Position numbers and translations under genes: made by a program. From positions 1 to 7,936 of the forward strand of contig QNZT01000056.1 in assembly GCA_003978455.1 (NCBI GenBank): a stretch of DNA of 7,936 nucleotides, in the 5' to 3' direction. The notes beneath the pieces were generated by a model. It did not search any database. It was not told where the DNA came from and saw only the letters and a list, made by a program, of their open reading frames with translations. This document shows positions 1 through 6,078 of this stretch, piece after piece; position 1 is the first letter of the stretch, and each line of letters begins with the position of its first letter. The stretch is from Sulfurospirillum sp. (lineage in GTDB: Bacteria; Campylobacterota; Campylobacteria; Campylobacterales; QNZT01).

Positions 1-751
1 CGCTTCCGCTAAAAAACCATCCCTCTGCGGCGTATTGGCTGAGCTTCGGGCAGAGGTCAAGTGCCGGAGGGAAGAGGTCGTTGACGGTTTTGGCGTCGTA
101 GTGTTGAAGTATATCGGCACTTTGCATCGGAAGCAGCTTTTTAGCCAAATTTTCATTTTTTGTCAAGTTTTGGATATACGCTTCCCTGAATCGCTGATAG
201 ACTTTTGCCGTGTCACACGCGACAGGCGGGGTCACTGTCTGTAGTTGCAGCGGCGCCTCCTCGAAGGGTTTCACGCTCTCTCCGATACCGCTGACGTTGG
301 CAGAGGCATAGCCGGAGGTGAAAAAGGGGACATCCGCCCCGATCTTCGCCCCGATGGTGCCCAGTGCTTCTCTGCTCAGTCCAAGGTCACATACATCGTT
401 TGTAAGTCTCAAAAACGCCGCCGCATCGGAACTCCCGCCGCCAAGACCGGCAAACTCCGGAATCGATTTTTCGACACGTACAGCGTGTTCATGAAAGAAC
501 TGTTTTACACGTTTTCCCTGCGGCAGTTCCAGCAGCAGCCGGTAGGCTTTATAGATCGTATTTTTCTCCACAGGACAGCCAAATCTCCCCTCCAGTACAA
601 ATCTTTGATCCGTTTTCTCCTTCTTTACAAAAGAGAGCGTATCATAGAGATTTTCCACTCTCATGAAACGGGAAGCGAGCAGGTGATAGCTGCCGCGTGT
701 TCCGGTGATCTTCAAAAAGATATTGACTTTGGCGTGGGCTTTGGTTGTCAT
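1..751 (-). CDS. ispE: 4-diphosphocytidyl-2-C-methyl-D-erythritol kinase IspE (3' end missing)
   Basis: IspE phosphorylates 4-diphosphocytidyl-2-C-methyl-D-erythritol with ATP in the cytoplasmic MEP pathway of isoprenoid synthesis. I translated the minus strand from ATG 749-751 and found an open frame to the window edge, giving 250 residues. Family signatures are AKVN near the N-terminus (Lys8, matching the catalytic lysine), the GHMP-kinase ATP loop GLGGGSSDAA (residues 102-111), GADVPFF with the likely catalytic Asp140, and the start of the third GHMP motif (GWFFSGS) at the edge. About 10-20 C-terminal residues should lie outside the window. The start overlaps the csrA stop as ATGA and no strong Shine-Dalgarno sequence is visible, so translation is probably coupled to csrA. 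In Helicobacter pylori, as I recall, smpB follows ispE; that cannot be checked here. Confidence 0.95.
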   Translation of the reverse strand, partial: MTTKAHAKVNIFLKITGTRGSYHLLASRFMRVENLYDTLSFVKKEKTDQRFVLEGRFGCPVEKNTIYKAYRLLLELPQGKRVKQFFHEHAVRVEKSIPEFAGLGGGSSDAAAFLRLTNDVCDLGLSREALGTIGAKIGADVPFFTSGYASANVSGIGESVKPFEEAPLQLQTVTPPVACDTAKVYQRFREAYIQNLTKNENLAKKLLPMQSADILQHYDAKTVNDLFPPALDLCPKLSQYAAEGWFFSGS

Positions 752-978
752 CTGCGCAGTTTTTCACTCAAGCTCGACAGGGTGGAGAGATCCCCGCTTC
801 CGGCGGCGTCGAGATTGGCTTCTCTGATCTTCTCGCGGAGTTCGCCTCTGAGCACGATCGTCTCTTTCGGGGCTTCGATCCCTATCTTAACGTTTCCTTT
901 GGATATCTCCGTGATCCGGATGACGATATCATCCCCGATCACAATCTCTTCATCTCTCTTTCTTGACAATATCAGCAT
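748..978 (-). CDS. csrA: Carbon storage regulator CsrA, RNA-binding translational regulator
   Basis: CsrA is a small dimeric protein that binds GGA motifs in mRNA leaders and represses or stabilises transcripts; in Campylobacterota it controls flagellin synthesis and is antagonised by FliW (established for the family). The 76-residue product starts MLILSRKRDEEIVIGDDI and carries the conserved IGIEAPKE segment (residues 32-39). Arg44, the key RNA-contact residue, is present in IVLRGEL. Residues 1-47 form the usual five-strand core and the rest is a helix plus a Ser/Leu-rich tail, slightly longer than the 61-residue E. coli protein. The start is supported by GGAG six bases upstream of ATG 976-978. 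The gene begins inside the last 29 bases of truB, so translation is likely coupled. The GGA in its own ribosome site could allow self-regulation; that is inference. Confidence 0.96.
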   Translation of the reverse strand: MLILSRKRDEEIVIGDDIVIRITEISKGNVKIGIEAPKETIVLRGELREKIREANLDAAGSGDLSTLSSLSEKLRR

Positions 979-1807
979 AGTTAACTCCGTTCAACAGATA
1001 TTTGACGAGACCGTCCCTGATCTCGATGATCGCAAAATGTGTATCGTATTGTACCAGATAGATCGCTTCGTTTTGCTTTTGAAAATCCGTAACACGGAGT
1101 TTTCTGCCCAGTTTCAGATCTTCATGATCTGCGAGATAGAAGTTCTCCTCCATATCGAGATAGGCAAGGGGGTCGAGCGCCTTTTCCTCTTCATAATAAA
1201 ACGCGCCTTCATGAAGACGCTCCAGCATACTCAGTGCACCGTCGCAGCCGAGTTTACGGGCGATCATCTCCCCGAGACTGCGCACATAAGTCCCTTCGCT
1301 GACGGTGACTTCAAAGGTGACAAAAGGGTGTCGGTAGTGCAGCAGGCGGATCTCATGCACAAAAGAGGTGACCTCTCTCATCGTCACCGCTTCGTTGTTT
1401 CGCATCAAGGCATAGGCGCGTTTGCCGTCGATCTTTTTGGCGGAGTATTTGGGCGGCAGGTAGGTGATCTCGCCTCCGAGTTGCATGAGGGCATCTTCGA
1501 TCGCCGTTTCATGAAAGGGCGGCAGTGTCGCAACCTCAGAAATTTTTTCGATATCGAGTGTTTCGCTGTATGCACCGAGCCAGAGTGTCGCACGGTAGCT
1601 TTTAGGCGCTTTTTTCAGGAAGCGGAAGAGTTTGGTGTATTTGCCAAATGCCATAATCAGCACGCCGGAGGCAAACGGGTCGAGTGTTCCGGAAAAACCG
1701 GCTTTTTTCACACCGTACTTGCGTTTGATTTGACCGAGAAATCGGTTGGAGCCGATGCCTGCGGGTTTGTGTGCGACAAAGAGTCTGTCGGGATTTGCTT
1801 TTGGCAT
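950..1807 (-). CDS. truB: tRNA pseudouridine(55) synthase TruB
   Basis: TruB converts uridine 55 in the T-loop of most tRNAs to pseudouridine and acts in the cytoplasm. The 285-residue product shows the family motifs in order: KPAGIGSN (14-21), GTLDPFASG (40-48) with the catalytic Asp43, PPKYSAKKIDGKRAY (118-132), EGTYVRSLGE (171-180) and RLHEGAF (197-203). It is a little shorter than the 314-residue E. coli protein. The region after residue about 225 is short and beta-rich, so any PUA domain is reduced. The ATG at 1805-1807 shares one base with the helicase stop (TGATG), and AAGGA lies four bases upstream. The gene lies in a run with helicase, csrA and ispE, an order I recall from other Campylobacterota. 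The end overlaps csrA by 29 bases. Confidence 0.96.
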   Translation of the reverse strand: MPKANPDRLFVAHKPAGIGSNRFLGQIKRKYGVKKAGFSGTLDPFASGVLIMAFGKYTKLFRFLKKAPKSYRATLWLGAYSETLDIEKISEVATLPPFHETAIEDALMQLGGEITYLPPKYSAKKIDGKRAYALMRNNEAVTMREVTSFVHEIRLLHYRHPFVTFEVTVSEGTYVRSLGEMIARKLGCDGALSMLERLHEGAFYYEEEKALDPLAYLDMEENFYLADHEDLKLGRKLRVTDFQKQNEAIYLVQYDTHFAIIEIRDGLVKYLLNGVNYADIVKKER

Positions 1808-3852
1808 CAGATCCTTTCGACAAACGAAGCCAGGATATCGCGCTGGGTACCGCCGAAGTTGATTTTCAGTTTGTATTCGCGCTTCACTTTACTCACTTCG
1901 AGTACACGTCCGACACCGAAGATCTTGTGTTTGACAAGTGTACCCTTTTTAAAGGAGGTGGTGCGTTCGATCTTGAGCGATCCTTTGCTGACGCCGCACT
2001 CTGCAAGAAAACGGCTTTTGCTCAGTTGGGCACGTTTGCCTTTGTAGTAGCGTGTGGCGGAGGAGCTGAGGGTGAGCTCCTTTTTGGCTCTGGTGATCGC
2101 GACATACCCCAGACGGCGCTCCTCTTCGATATCGCATCCGTCCCCCACAAGCGGGAAAAATCCCTCTTCCAGTCCGATCACGAAGAGATAGTTGAACTCC
2201 AGTCCTTTGCTGGCATGGATGCTCATGATAGAGATGCTGCGTTCATCGATCTGATCCTGGTCACTCTGGAGGGTGATGTCGTTGAGAAAGGCTTCGAGCG
2301 TCGCATCCTGGTTTTGGATGACGAAGTCGCGGTAGAGCCCGTAAAATTCGTCGATATTGAGCACCCTGTCCATACCGTCGGGCATCTGTTCGTAGTAGTG
2401 TCTGATCCCGAAAGCCTCTTCGAGGTTGTCGATCAGGTCGTAGCTGCTCGATTCGAGTTTTTCCCGGATATCTGTGATCTTGCCGAAAAACTCGGTGATG
2501 GTGGTAAACGCTTTCTTCGTGACACTCTCCGCAAGCTTTTCACGATGGTCTGTAAAGATATTGTAGACCGAGCAACTGTTTTGATACGCCATGTCGAGCA
2601 GTTTGTCAATCGTCGCTTTGCCGATACCCCGCTTGGGTTTGTTGATGATACGTTTGAGGGAGAAGTCGTCATGCGGATTGGTGATGACGCGCAGATAGGC
2701 GATGATATCCTTCACTTCCGCACGCTCGTAGAACTTCAGACCGCCGACCATCTTGTAGGGAACACCTGCACGGTTGAGTCCCTCTTCGATAGAGCGTGAC
2801 AAGGCGTTGATGCGGTAGAGGATAGCGATCTCTTTGGGATCGATACCCCTGTTGATCAGCGTTTTGACCCTGGCTGCGATCTCTCTGGCTTCGCTGTTTT
2901 CATCGTCAAAATGGATAAACTCGATCTCTTTGCCGGAATCTCGGGTGCTTTCGAGTTTTTTCCCCAGCCGGTTGCGGTTGTGTTCGATCAGTTCGTTCGC
3001 CGCTTTGAGTATCGCTTCGGTGGAGCGGTAGTTTTTGGTCAGTTTGATCACTTTGGTATCGGCAAATCTTTTGTCGAACTCCAGAATATTTTTGATATTG
3101 GCGCCGCGCCAGCCGTAGATACTCTGGTCATCATCGCCGACGACACAGAGGTTGTTGTGTGTGGAGGAGAGTTTTTCGAGCAGTTTGAACTGCAAGTCGT
3201 TGGTATCCTGGTACTCATCGACGAGGATATACTGGTACTTTCGGCTGATCTCTTCGCATAGCTGCGGATTTTGGTCGAGTATCTGGTAGGGGAGGGCGAG
3301 GAGATCGTCAAAATCGACAAGGTTGTTCTGCTCGAGATAGGCTTCGTATTTTTGAAAGATCTGTGCGATCTTTTTGTAGTTCAGCATCTGCGCCGCCGAG
3401 ATCGCCTCCTCGGGGCTGATCAGGTTGTTTTTGAAGCGGGAGATCTCCGCAGCGACCATCGGTACCGGAAGATCGATATCAAAACTCTTGAGTATCCGTT
3501 TTTTGTCGTCGGTATCGATGATGACAAAGTTGTTGGAGCGGTTCAGCTCCTGCATATGGTGTTTGAGAAAGAGCAGACCGAATTTGTGGAACGTGCAGAG
3601 CAGAGGCGGGTAGGTGACTTGCTGATCGAGCAGTGCCATAGCACGTTGTCGCATCTCTGCGGCGGCTTTGTTAGTAAAGGTGAGTGTCAGGATGGAAGAG
3701 GGTGGGATACCGTTTTGGATCAGATATGCGACACGGGAAGTGATGGTTTTGGTCTTACCGCTTCCTGCACCGGCGAGTATGAGTATGGGACCGTCGATCT
3801 GTCGAACCGCTTCACTTTGCGATTCGTTTAATTCTGCAAATATTTTTTCCAT
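1807..3852 (-). CDS. uvrD: ATP-dependent 3'-5' DNA helicase, UvrD/PcrA/Rep family
   Basis: This is a superfamily 1A helicase that unwinds DNA during repair and replication restart. All motifs are intact in the 681-residue product: Walker A AGAGSGKT (27-34), TFTNKAA (58-64), Walker B VDEYQD (211-216), GDDDQSIYGWRGA (239-251), LTKNYRS (271-277), MSIHASKGLEF (543-553) and the arginine-finger block RLGYVAITRAKK (580-591). The C-terminal 45 residues (VKHKIFGVGRVLEV and on) match the Tudor-like RNA-polymerase-binding tail of PcrA/UvrD, which favours UvrD/PcrA over Rep. The length is typical to slightly short. The start at ATG 3850-3852 agrees with the family N-terminus (LNESQSEAV just before the Walker loop), and a weak AAGAG sits upstream. 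It is the first gene of the minus-strand operon. The exact subfamily name (uvrD, pcrA or rep) is uncertain; the helicase call is not. Confidence 0.93.
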   Translation of the reverse strand: MEKIFAELNESQSEAVRQIDGPILILAGAGSGKTKTITSRVAYLIQNGIPPSSILTLTFTNKAAAEMRQRAMALLDQQVTYPPLLCTFHKFGLLFLKHHMQELNRSNNFVIIDTDDKKRILKSFDIDLPVPMVAAEISRFKNNLISPEEAISAAQMLNYKKIAQIFQKYEAYLEQNNLVDFDDLLALPYQILDQNPQLCEEISRKYQYILVDEYQDTNDLQFKLLEKLSSTHNNLCVVGDDDQSIYGWRGANIKNILEFDKRFADTKVIKLTKNYRSTEAILKAANELIEHNRNRLGKKLESTRDSGKEIEFIHFDDENSEAREIAARVKTLINRGIDPKEIAILYRINALSRSIEEGLNRAGVPYKMVGGLKFYERAEVKDIIAYLRVITNPHDDFSLKRIINKPKRGIGKATIDKLLDMAYQNSCSVYNIFTDHREKLAESVTKKAFTTITEFFGKITDIREKLESSSYDLIDNLEEAFGIRHYYEQMPDGMDRVLNIDEFYGLYRDFVIQNQDATLEAFLNDITLQSDQDQIDERSISIMSIHASKGLEFNYLFVIGLEEGFFPLVGDGCDIEEERRLGYVAITRAKKELTLSSSATRYYKGKRAQLSKSRFLAECGVSKGSLKIERTTSFKKGTLVKHKIFGVGRVLEVSKVKREYKLKINFGGTQRDILASFVERI

Positions 3853-3873
3853 TGGTAACTCTTGTTTTCTTTT

Positions 3874-3879
3874 ATTATA
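3874..3879 (-). promoter_or_regulatory. -10 box of the uvrD-truB-csrA-ispE operon
   Basis: Read on the minus strand this is a perfect TATAAT, placed to start transcription about 15 bases before the uvrD ATG. No TTGACA-like -35 box lies 16-18 bases further upstream; the region there is AT-rich, as is usual for sigma-70 promoters of Campylobacter and Helicobacter. This is the only good promoter seen for the four-gene operon. Position is seen; activity is inferred. Confidence 0.6.
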
Positions 3880-3893
3880 GTTAAAAAACTATA
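3876..3893. repeat. Perfect 7-bp inverted repeat over the uvrD -10 box
   Basis: TATAGTT (3876-3882) and AACTATA (3887-3893) form a perfect inverted repeat around AAAA. It overlaps the uvrD -10 box, so a protein bound here would block that promoter. The AT-rich composition makes chance occurrence possible. Confidence 0.45.
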
Positions 3894-3911
3894 AAAATTC
3901 TATAATAAAGT

Positions 3912-3957
3912 TTTCTGTTATTTACATTTTCATAATTTTTTGTTATCATAACAGAAA
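3912..3957. promoter_or_regulatory. Probable LysR-type operator: palindrome plus distal half-site
   Basis: TGTTATCATAACA (3941-3953) is a perfect 6-bp dyad around one C and fits the T-N11-A rule for LysR-type regulator boxes. A further copy of the left arm lies upstream: TTTCTGTTAT (3912-3921) is the exact reverse complement of ATAACAGAAA (3948-3957), and CTGTTAT (3915-3921) directly repeats TTGTTAT (3940-3946) 25 bases away. A strong recognition site plus a second half-site, between a LysR-type gene and a divergent operon, is the classic arrangement for autorepression and control of the divergent gene. The repeats are seen; binding by the neighbouring regulator is inferred. Confidence 0.6.
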
Positions 3958-3965
3958 GTTATCAA

Positions 3966-3984
3966 TTTTATATATCCATAAGGA
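3966..3984 (+). promoter_or_regulatory. Possible -10 region and Shine-Dalgarno of the LysR-type gene
   Basis: TATATA (3969-3974) could be a -10 box, with the palindrome at 3941-3953 over its -35 region. A start just after it would clip the ribosome site, so CATAAT (3931-3936), giving a leader of about 48 bases that carries the palindrome, is an alternative. The Shine-Dalgarno AAGGA (3980-3984) is six bases before ATG 3991 and fixes the start codon. Confidence 0.4.
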
Positions 3985-3990
3985 CGCATT

Positions 3991-4890
3991 ATGTTAAAAG
4001 ATTTTGCAAAGCTGGGAACCTTCCTGACAGTGGTCAAGGAGCGGAGTTTCTCAAAAGCATCGAAAAAGCTCGGGATCTCCCAGCCTGCCGTGACGCAACA
4101 GATCAAATGGCTGGAAGAGTATCTGGACAGCAGGATTGTCGAGCGTAAGAAAAACGGTATCACACTGACCAAAACGGGAGAGGAGCTCTACAAGATCGCG
4201 CAGCGTCTGGACAAGTGTGTCAGCTCCGTGGAAAAAGAGATCATCCATATCATGAACAAAGAGCTGACCTTTATCATCGGAGCCTCTTTTACCATCGGAA
4301 ACTATGTTTTACCCTCTTTTTTAAACGATATCAAAGAGGCGATCAACAATGACGTACTGATTCAGGTGGATCTGTCACAGCATACACTGCAAAAGCTGCT
4401 GGACAAAAAGATCGATATCGCGATGATCGAGTCTCCGATCTTTCTGGACGGTATCATCTACCGCGAGTGGCTGGAGGATGAGTTTGTCCTCTTCAGCAAC
4501 CAGCCTTTGCCCAAAGTGGTGCGTCCCGAGATGCTCAAAGAGTTCAACTGGATCTGCCGCGAAGAGGAGTCACACACACGGCGTGTGATCGCCGAGGCGT
4601 TTGAAGATGCCGGACTGGAGTGCAAAGCGTTCAATGTCGCCACAACGGTGACGAGTCCGACGGCTGTGGTGCAGACGGTTTTGCGTGCACCCAAAGAGGG
4701 GAAACAGACTGTGGCGATCATCTCTAAATACTCCATCGCTGATGAATTGCAGAGAGGGCAGCTCTATGCTGCAAAAATCAAAGGGCTTGAGTTTAAGCGC
4801 TCTTTCTATCTCGCCTATCTCAAAGAGCGAAAACATGACGCTTTTATAGACAAAGTGGTCAATTTCTTCATGAAGAAGCGTAAAATATAG
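3991..4890 (+). CDS. LysR-type transcriptional regulator, target unknown
   Basis: This 299-residue protein is a typical full-length LysR-type regulator. The N-terminal winged helix-turn-helix is at about residues 5-65, with the recognition region SKASKKLGISQPAVTQQIKW (21-40) and the wing ending LTKTGEEL. A linker helix follows to about residue 88. From residue 91 the substrate-binding-like domain begins with LTFIIGASFTIGNYVLPSFL, a form seen in CysL/CbbR-like members. Such proteins act as tetramers whose DNA bending depends on a small ligand; the ligand cannot be read from the sequence. The gene is transcribed away from the uvrD operon across a region with LysR-type boxes, so it probably regulates itself and perhaps that operon. 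Its 3' end converges on the next gene, four bases separating the stops. No enzyme or transporter gene beside it reveals a pathway. Confidence 0.92.
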   Translation: MLKDFAKLGTFLTVVKERSFSKASKKLGISQPAVTQQIKWLEEYLDSRIVERKKNGITLTKTGEELYKIAQRLDKCVSSVEKEIIHIMNKELTFIIGASFTIGNYVLPSFLNDIKEAINNDVLIQVDLSQHTLQKLLDKKIDIAMIESPIFLDGIIYREWLEDEFVLFSNQPLPKVVRPEMLKEFNWICREEESHTRRVIAEAFEDAGLECKAFNVATTVTSPTAVVQTVLRAPKEGKQTVAIISKYSIADELQRGQLYAAKIKGLEFKRSFYLAYLKERKHDAFIDKVVNFFMKKRKI

Positions 4891-4916
4891 CGTTTTACTG
4901 CTTCTTCTTCTTTTTC
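4872..4916 (+). terminator. Intrinsic terminator of the LysR-type gene, overlapping the convergent gene's end
   Basis: GAAGAAGC (4872-4879) pairs with GCTTCTTC (4900-4907), and GTAAAA (4880-4885) with TTTTAC (4893-4898), with one bulged T and the loop TATAGCG. This 14-bp stem spans both stop codons. On the plus strand it is followed by a T-rich stretch (4908-4915) ending in five Ts. On the minus strand no T-run follows, so it should work mainly for the LysR-type gene. Confidence 0.65.
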
Positions 4917-5353
4917 TTCAGCAGTTTTTGGTTTTCCGGGTTGGAGAGGAAGATATTGGTTGACTTTTCGACATCCGCTTTTTTGGGTGCATACTCCGGC
5001 GGTACGGAGAGGTTGATAAAGATGGGTGTATCTTCGATGATGATCTGTACGATCGAGTAGAGAGGCACTGTGACAAAGCTGCCGACATTCTGGTGTCCAA
5101 ATCCCGCTTCGAAGTAGAGGTTCTCTTCATCGAAACTGCATGTCTCAAAGGTGTATTCGGCGAGGACAAAGAGTGTGATCGGTTTGAAGTGCTGTGTGAT
5201 CTCGGAGGGGAGCACGGGATCGAATTTGATATCGGCGATATTGGTCAGGATAGAGAAGTAGGTCTCCTTTGCCAGAAGGAGGTCGATGATCTCTTTGATG
5301 TGGAGTATCATCAGTTCATGAAAATCATGATCGCGAAGCAGTTGCTGTACCAT
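4895..5353 (-). CDS. Uncharacterised small protein with an SspB-like core (possible ClpXP adaptor)
   Basis: I do not recognise this 152-residue protein with certainty. Residues about 20-115 follow the order of the SspB core by eye: an N-terminal helix, a strand like the HLVVDV strand of E. coli SspB (YFSILTNI), a Pro-containing turn, a strand (ITLFVLAEYTF), then ENLYFEAGFG matching the NDEVRFNARFGG block, and VTVPLYSIVQIIIEDTPIF matching VSVPLAAVLAIYARENG. SspB binds ssrA-tagged peptides and delivers them to ClpXP in the cytoplasm. SspB proteins have a flexible tail ending in a short ClpX-binding motif; here the tail (residues 118-152) is charged and ends in six lysines and Gln, with no clear motif. 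No signal peptide or membrane segment is seen. The start ATG 5351-5353 has AAGG ten bases upstream; an internal Met15 is a weaker alternative. It may be transcribed from pyrB-pabB-pabC or by itself; no clear promoter was found. Confidence 0.8.
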   Translation of the reverse strand: MVQQLLRDHDFHELMILHIKEIIDLLLAKETYFSILTNIADIKFDPVLPSEITQHFKPITLFVLAEYTFETCSFDEENLYFEAGFGHQNVGSFVTVPLYSIVQIIIEDTPIFINLSVPPEYAPKKADVEKSTNIFLSNPENQKLLKKKKKKQ

Positions 5354-5370
5354 AGTAAAAATGCCTTATG

Positions 5371-5490
5371 GAATCCTCTGCATCATTCACTTCTCTCAAA
5401 CGGCTTCACGGCGGGTACCCCAAAATTTCAGTGAAATTTCGACCCTTCCGCTGCAGATGTTGTTCGAGCAGTCAATGATGCAGAGGATTC
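5371..5490. repeat. Structured intergenic element with 17-bp perfect inverted ends
   Basis: GAATCCTCTGCATCATT (5371-5387) is the exact reverse complement of 5474-5490. The stem continues inward, after single mismatches, with ACT/AGT (5389-5391 with 5470-5472) and CTC/GAG (5393-5395 with 5466-5468). Inside lie CGG/CCG (5409-5411 with 5448-5450), GGGT/ACCC (5413-5416 with 5442-5445) and the near-perfect palindrome AAATTTCAGTGAAATTT (5423-5439). The whole could fold as a rod of about 120 bases. On the plus strand it is followed two bases later by TTTTTT (5493-5498). It fills the gap between the pabC-like gene and the SspB-like gene. It could be a miniature inverted-repeat element, a small RNA with its own terminator, or an RNA control element; no target-site duplication or promoter is evident. 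The repeats are certain, the role is not. Confidence 0.75.
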
Positions 5491-5496
5491 TGTTTT

Positions 5497-6078
5497 TTAA
5501 AATTGAAATGTAATATCTTTTAACTGATAAAATCCTGTCATTGCGTTCATTATAGCAAATTTTGTATATTTTTCTAAGGATTTTTGATCGATATCTTTGG
5601 TTTTTAACCTTTTCTCGCTGAGTAGAGAAGCCCGAAAGGTTCCCTGTAGAAGCGGGGTTTTGGGTGTGTACCAGTGCAGACCGTCAAAGAGGGCGATGTT
5701 GGCGATGGATGTATCTGTCAAAAGTCCCTCTTTGACGATGATGATGTCGTCGCACTCCCCGCGCAAGTCGTAAAGTGTGTCGATCTCTTTTCTCTCTGCC
5801 GATTTGTACCGATAGTCGATCTCTGCATCGATACACCGGAAGCTGCGGTAGTTTCGGCGTCGGTAGGGTGTGAGGGTGACTTCATGAACTTCCGTATCGT
5901 AGAGGAGTTTGCAGCGAAAGATCCCCTGCCTTTGGGGCGGTGTGATGTAGTCGCGGATGTCGTAGTCAGTGCAGAGGCTGAAGTTTTCCCGGATGGTGCG
6001 GTTGAGGCGTGCGTTGTGATAGGGGGCGTTGTGGATCGTACCGTTTTCGACTCTGATGGTTTCAAAAAAAAGGGACAT
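5497..6078 (-). CDS. pabC: Aminodeoxychorismate lyase-like protein (PLP class IV aminotransferase fold)
   Basis: PabC removes pyruvate from 4-amino-4-deoxychorismate to give p-aminobenzoate for folate synthesis. The 193-residue product starts with FFETIR, as class IV enzymes often do. Lys92 in YKSAERKEIDTLY sits where the PLP-binding lysine of PabC lies (IKHLNR in E. coli). It continues with DDIIIVKEGLLTDTSIANIAL (111-130) and WYTPKTPLLQGTFR (136-149), both typical of the family. It is shorter than the roughly 270 residues of E. coli PabC. The ATG at 6076-6078 lies in the last 17 bases of pabB, with only a weak AGAG upstream. Class IV members include branched-chain and D-amino-acid aminotransferases, but the link to pabB makes the lyase role the best reading. 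In several Campylobacterota, as I recall, the two activities sit in one fused protein, so this may be a split or misread fusion. Confidence 0.85.
   Translation of the reverse strand: MSLFFETIRVENGTIHNAPYHNARLNRTIRENFSLCTDYDIRDYITPPQRQGIFRCKLLYDTEVHEVTLTPYRRRNYRSFRCIDAEIDYRYKSAERKEIDTLYDLRGECDDIIIVKEGLLTDTSIANIALFDGLHWYTPKTPLLQGTFRASLLSEKRLKTKDIDQKSLEKYTKFAIMNAMTGFYQLKDITFQF
6062..6078 (-). other. pabB/pabC overlap with a T8 run: possible frameshift fusion point
   Basis: The 17-base overlap contains eight Ts in the coding strand (plus-strand A run 6064-6071). pabB reads TAT GTC CCT TTT TTT TGA and stops here; pabC reads ATG TCC CTT TTT TTT GAA. Losing one T would join the frames as YVP-FF-ETIRV and fuse the two enzymes. 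This could be a sequencing error in a homopolymer, a slippery site, or a genuine gene split. Confidence 0.6.

Noticed and set aside
748..751. Possible misplaced start or frameshift between csrA and ispE
   Set aside because: The ATGA overlap is normal coupled spacing, and both proteins read through with intact motifs in their own frames.
245..2047. A 600-codon open frame on the plus strand, antisense to ispE, csrA and truB
   Set aside because: It has no family resemblance, no ribosome site, and lies opposite three genes with complete conserved motifs. Long antisense frames like this arise from codon bias in the real genes.
1771..2799. A 342-codon plus-strand frame opposite the helicase gene
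   Set aside because: It is composed of reverse-read helicase codons, with no recognisable domain or start signal.
5093..5434. A 113-codon plus-strand frame running into the inverted-repeat element
   Set aside because: It is mostly antisense to the SspB-like gene; the end in the repeat region is non-coding by all signs.
5371..5490. Integron attC site or 4.5S/6S RNA as identity of the inverted-repeat element
   Set aside because: The ends lack the RYYYAAC/GTTRRRY core sites of attC, the conserved GGAA-loop sequences of 4.5S RNA are absent, and I cannot match 6S RNA; only the general rod shape is similar.
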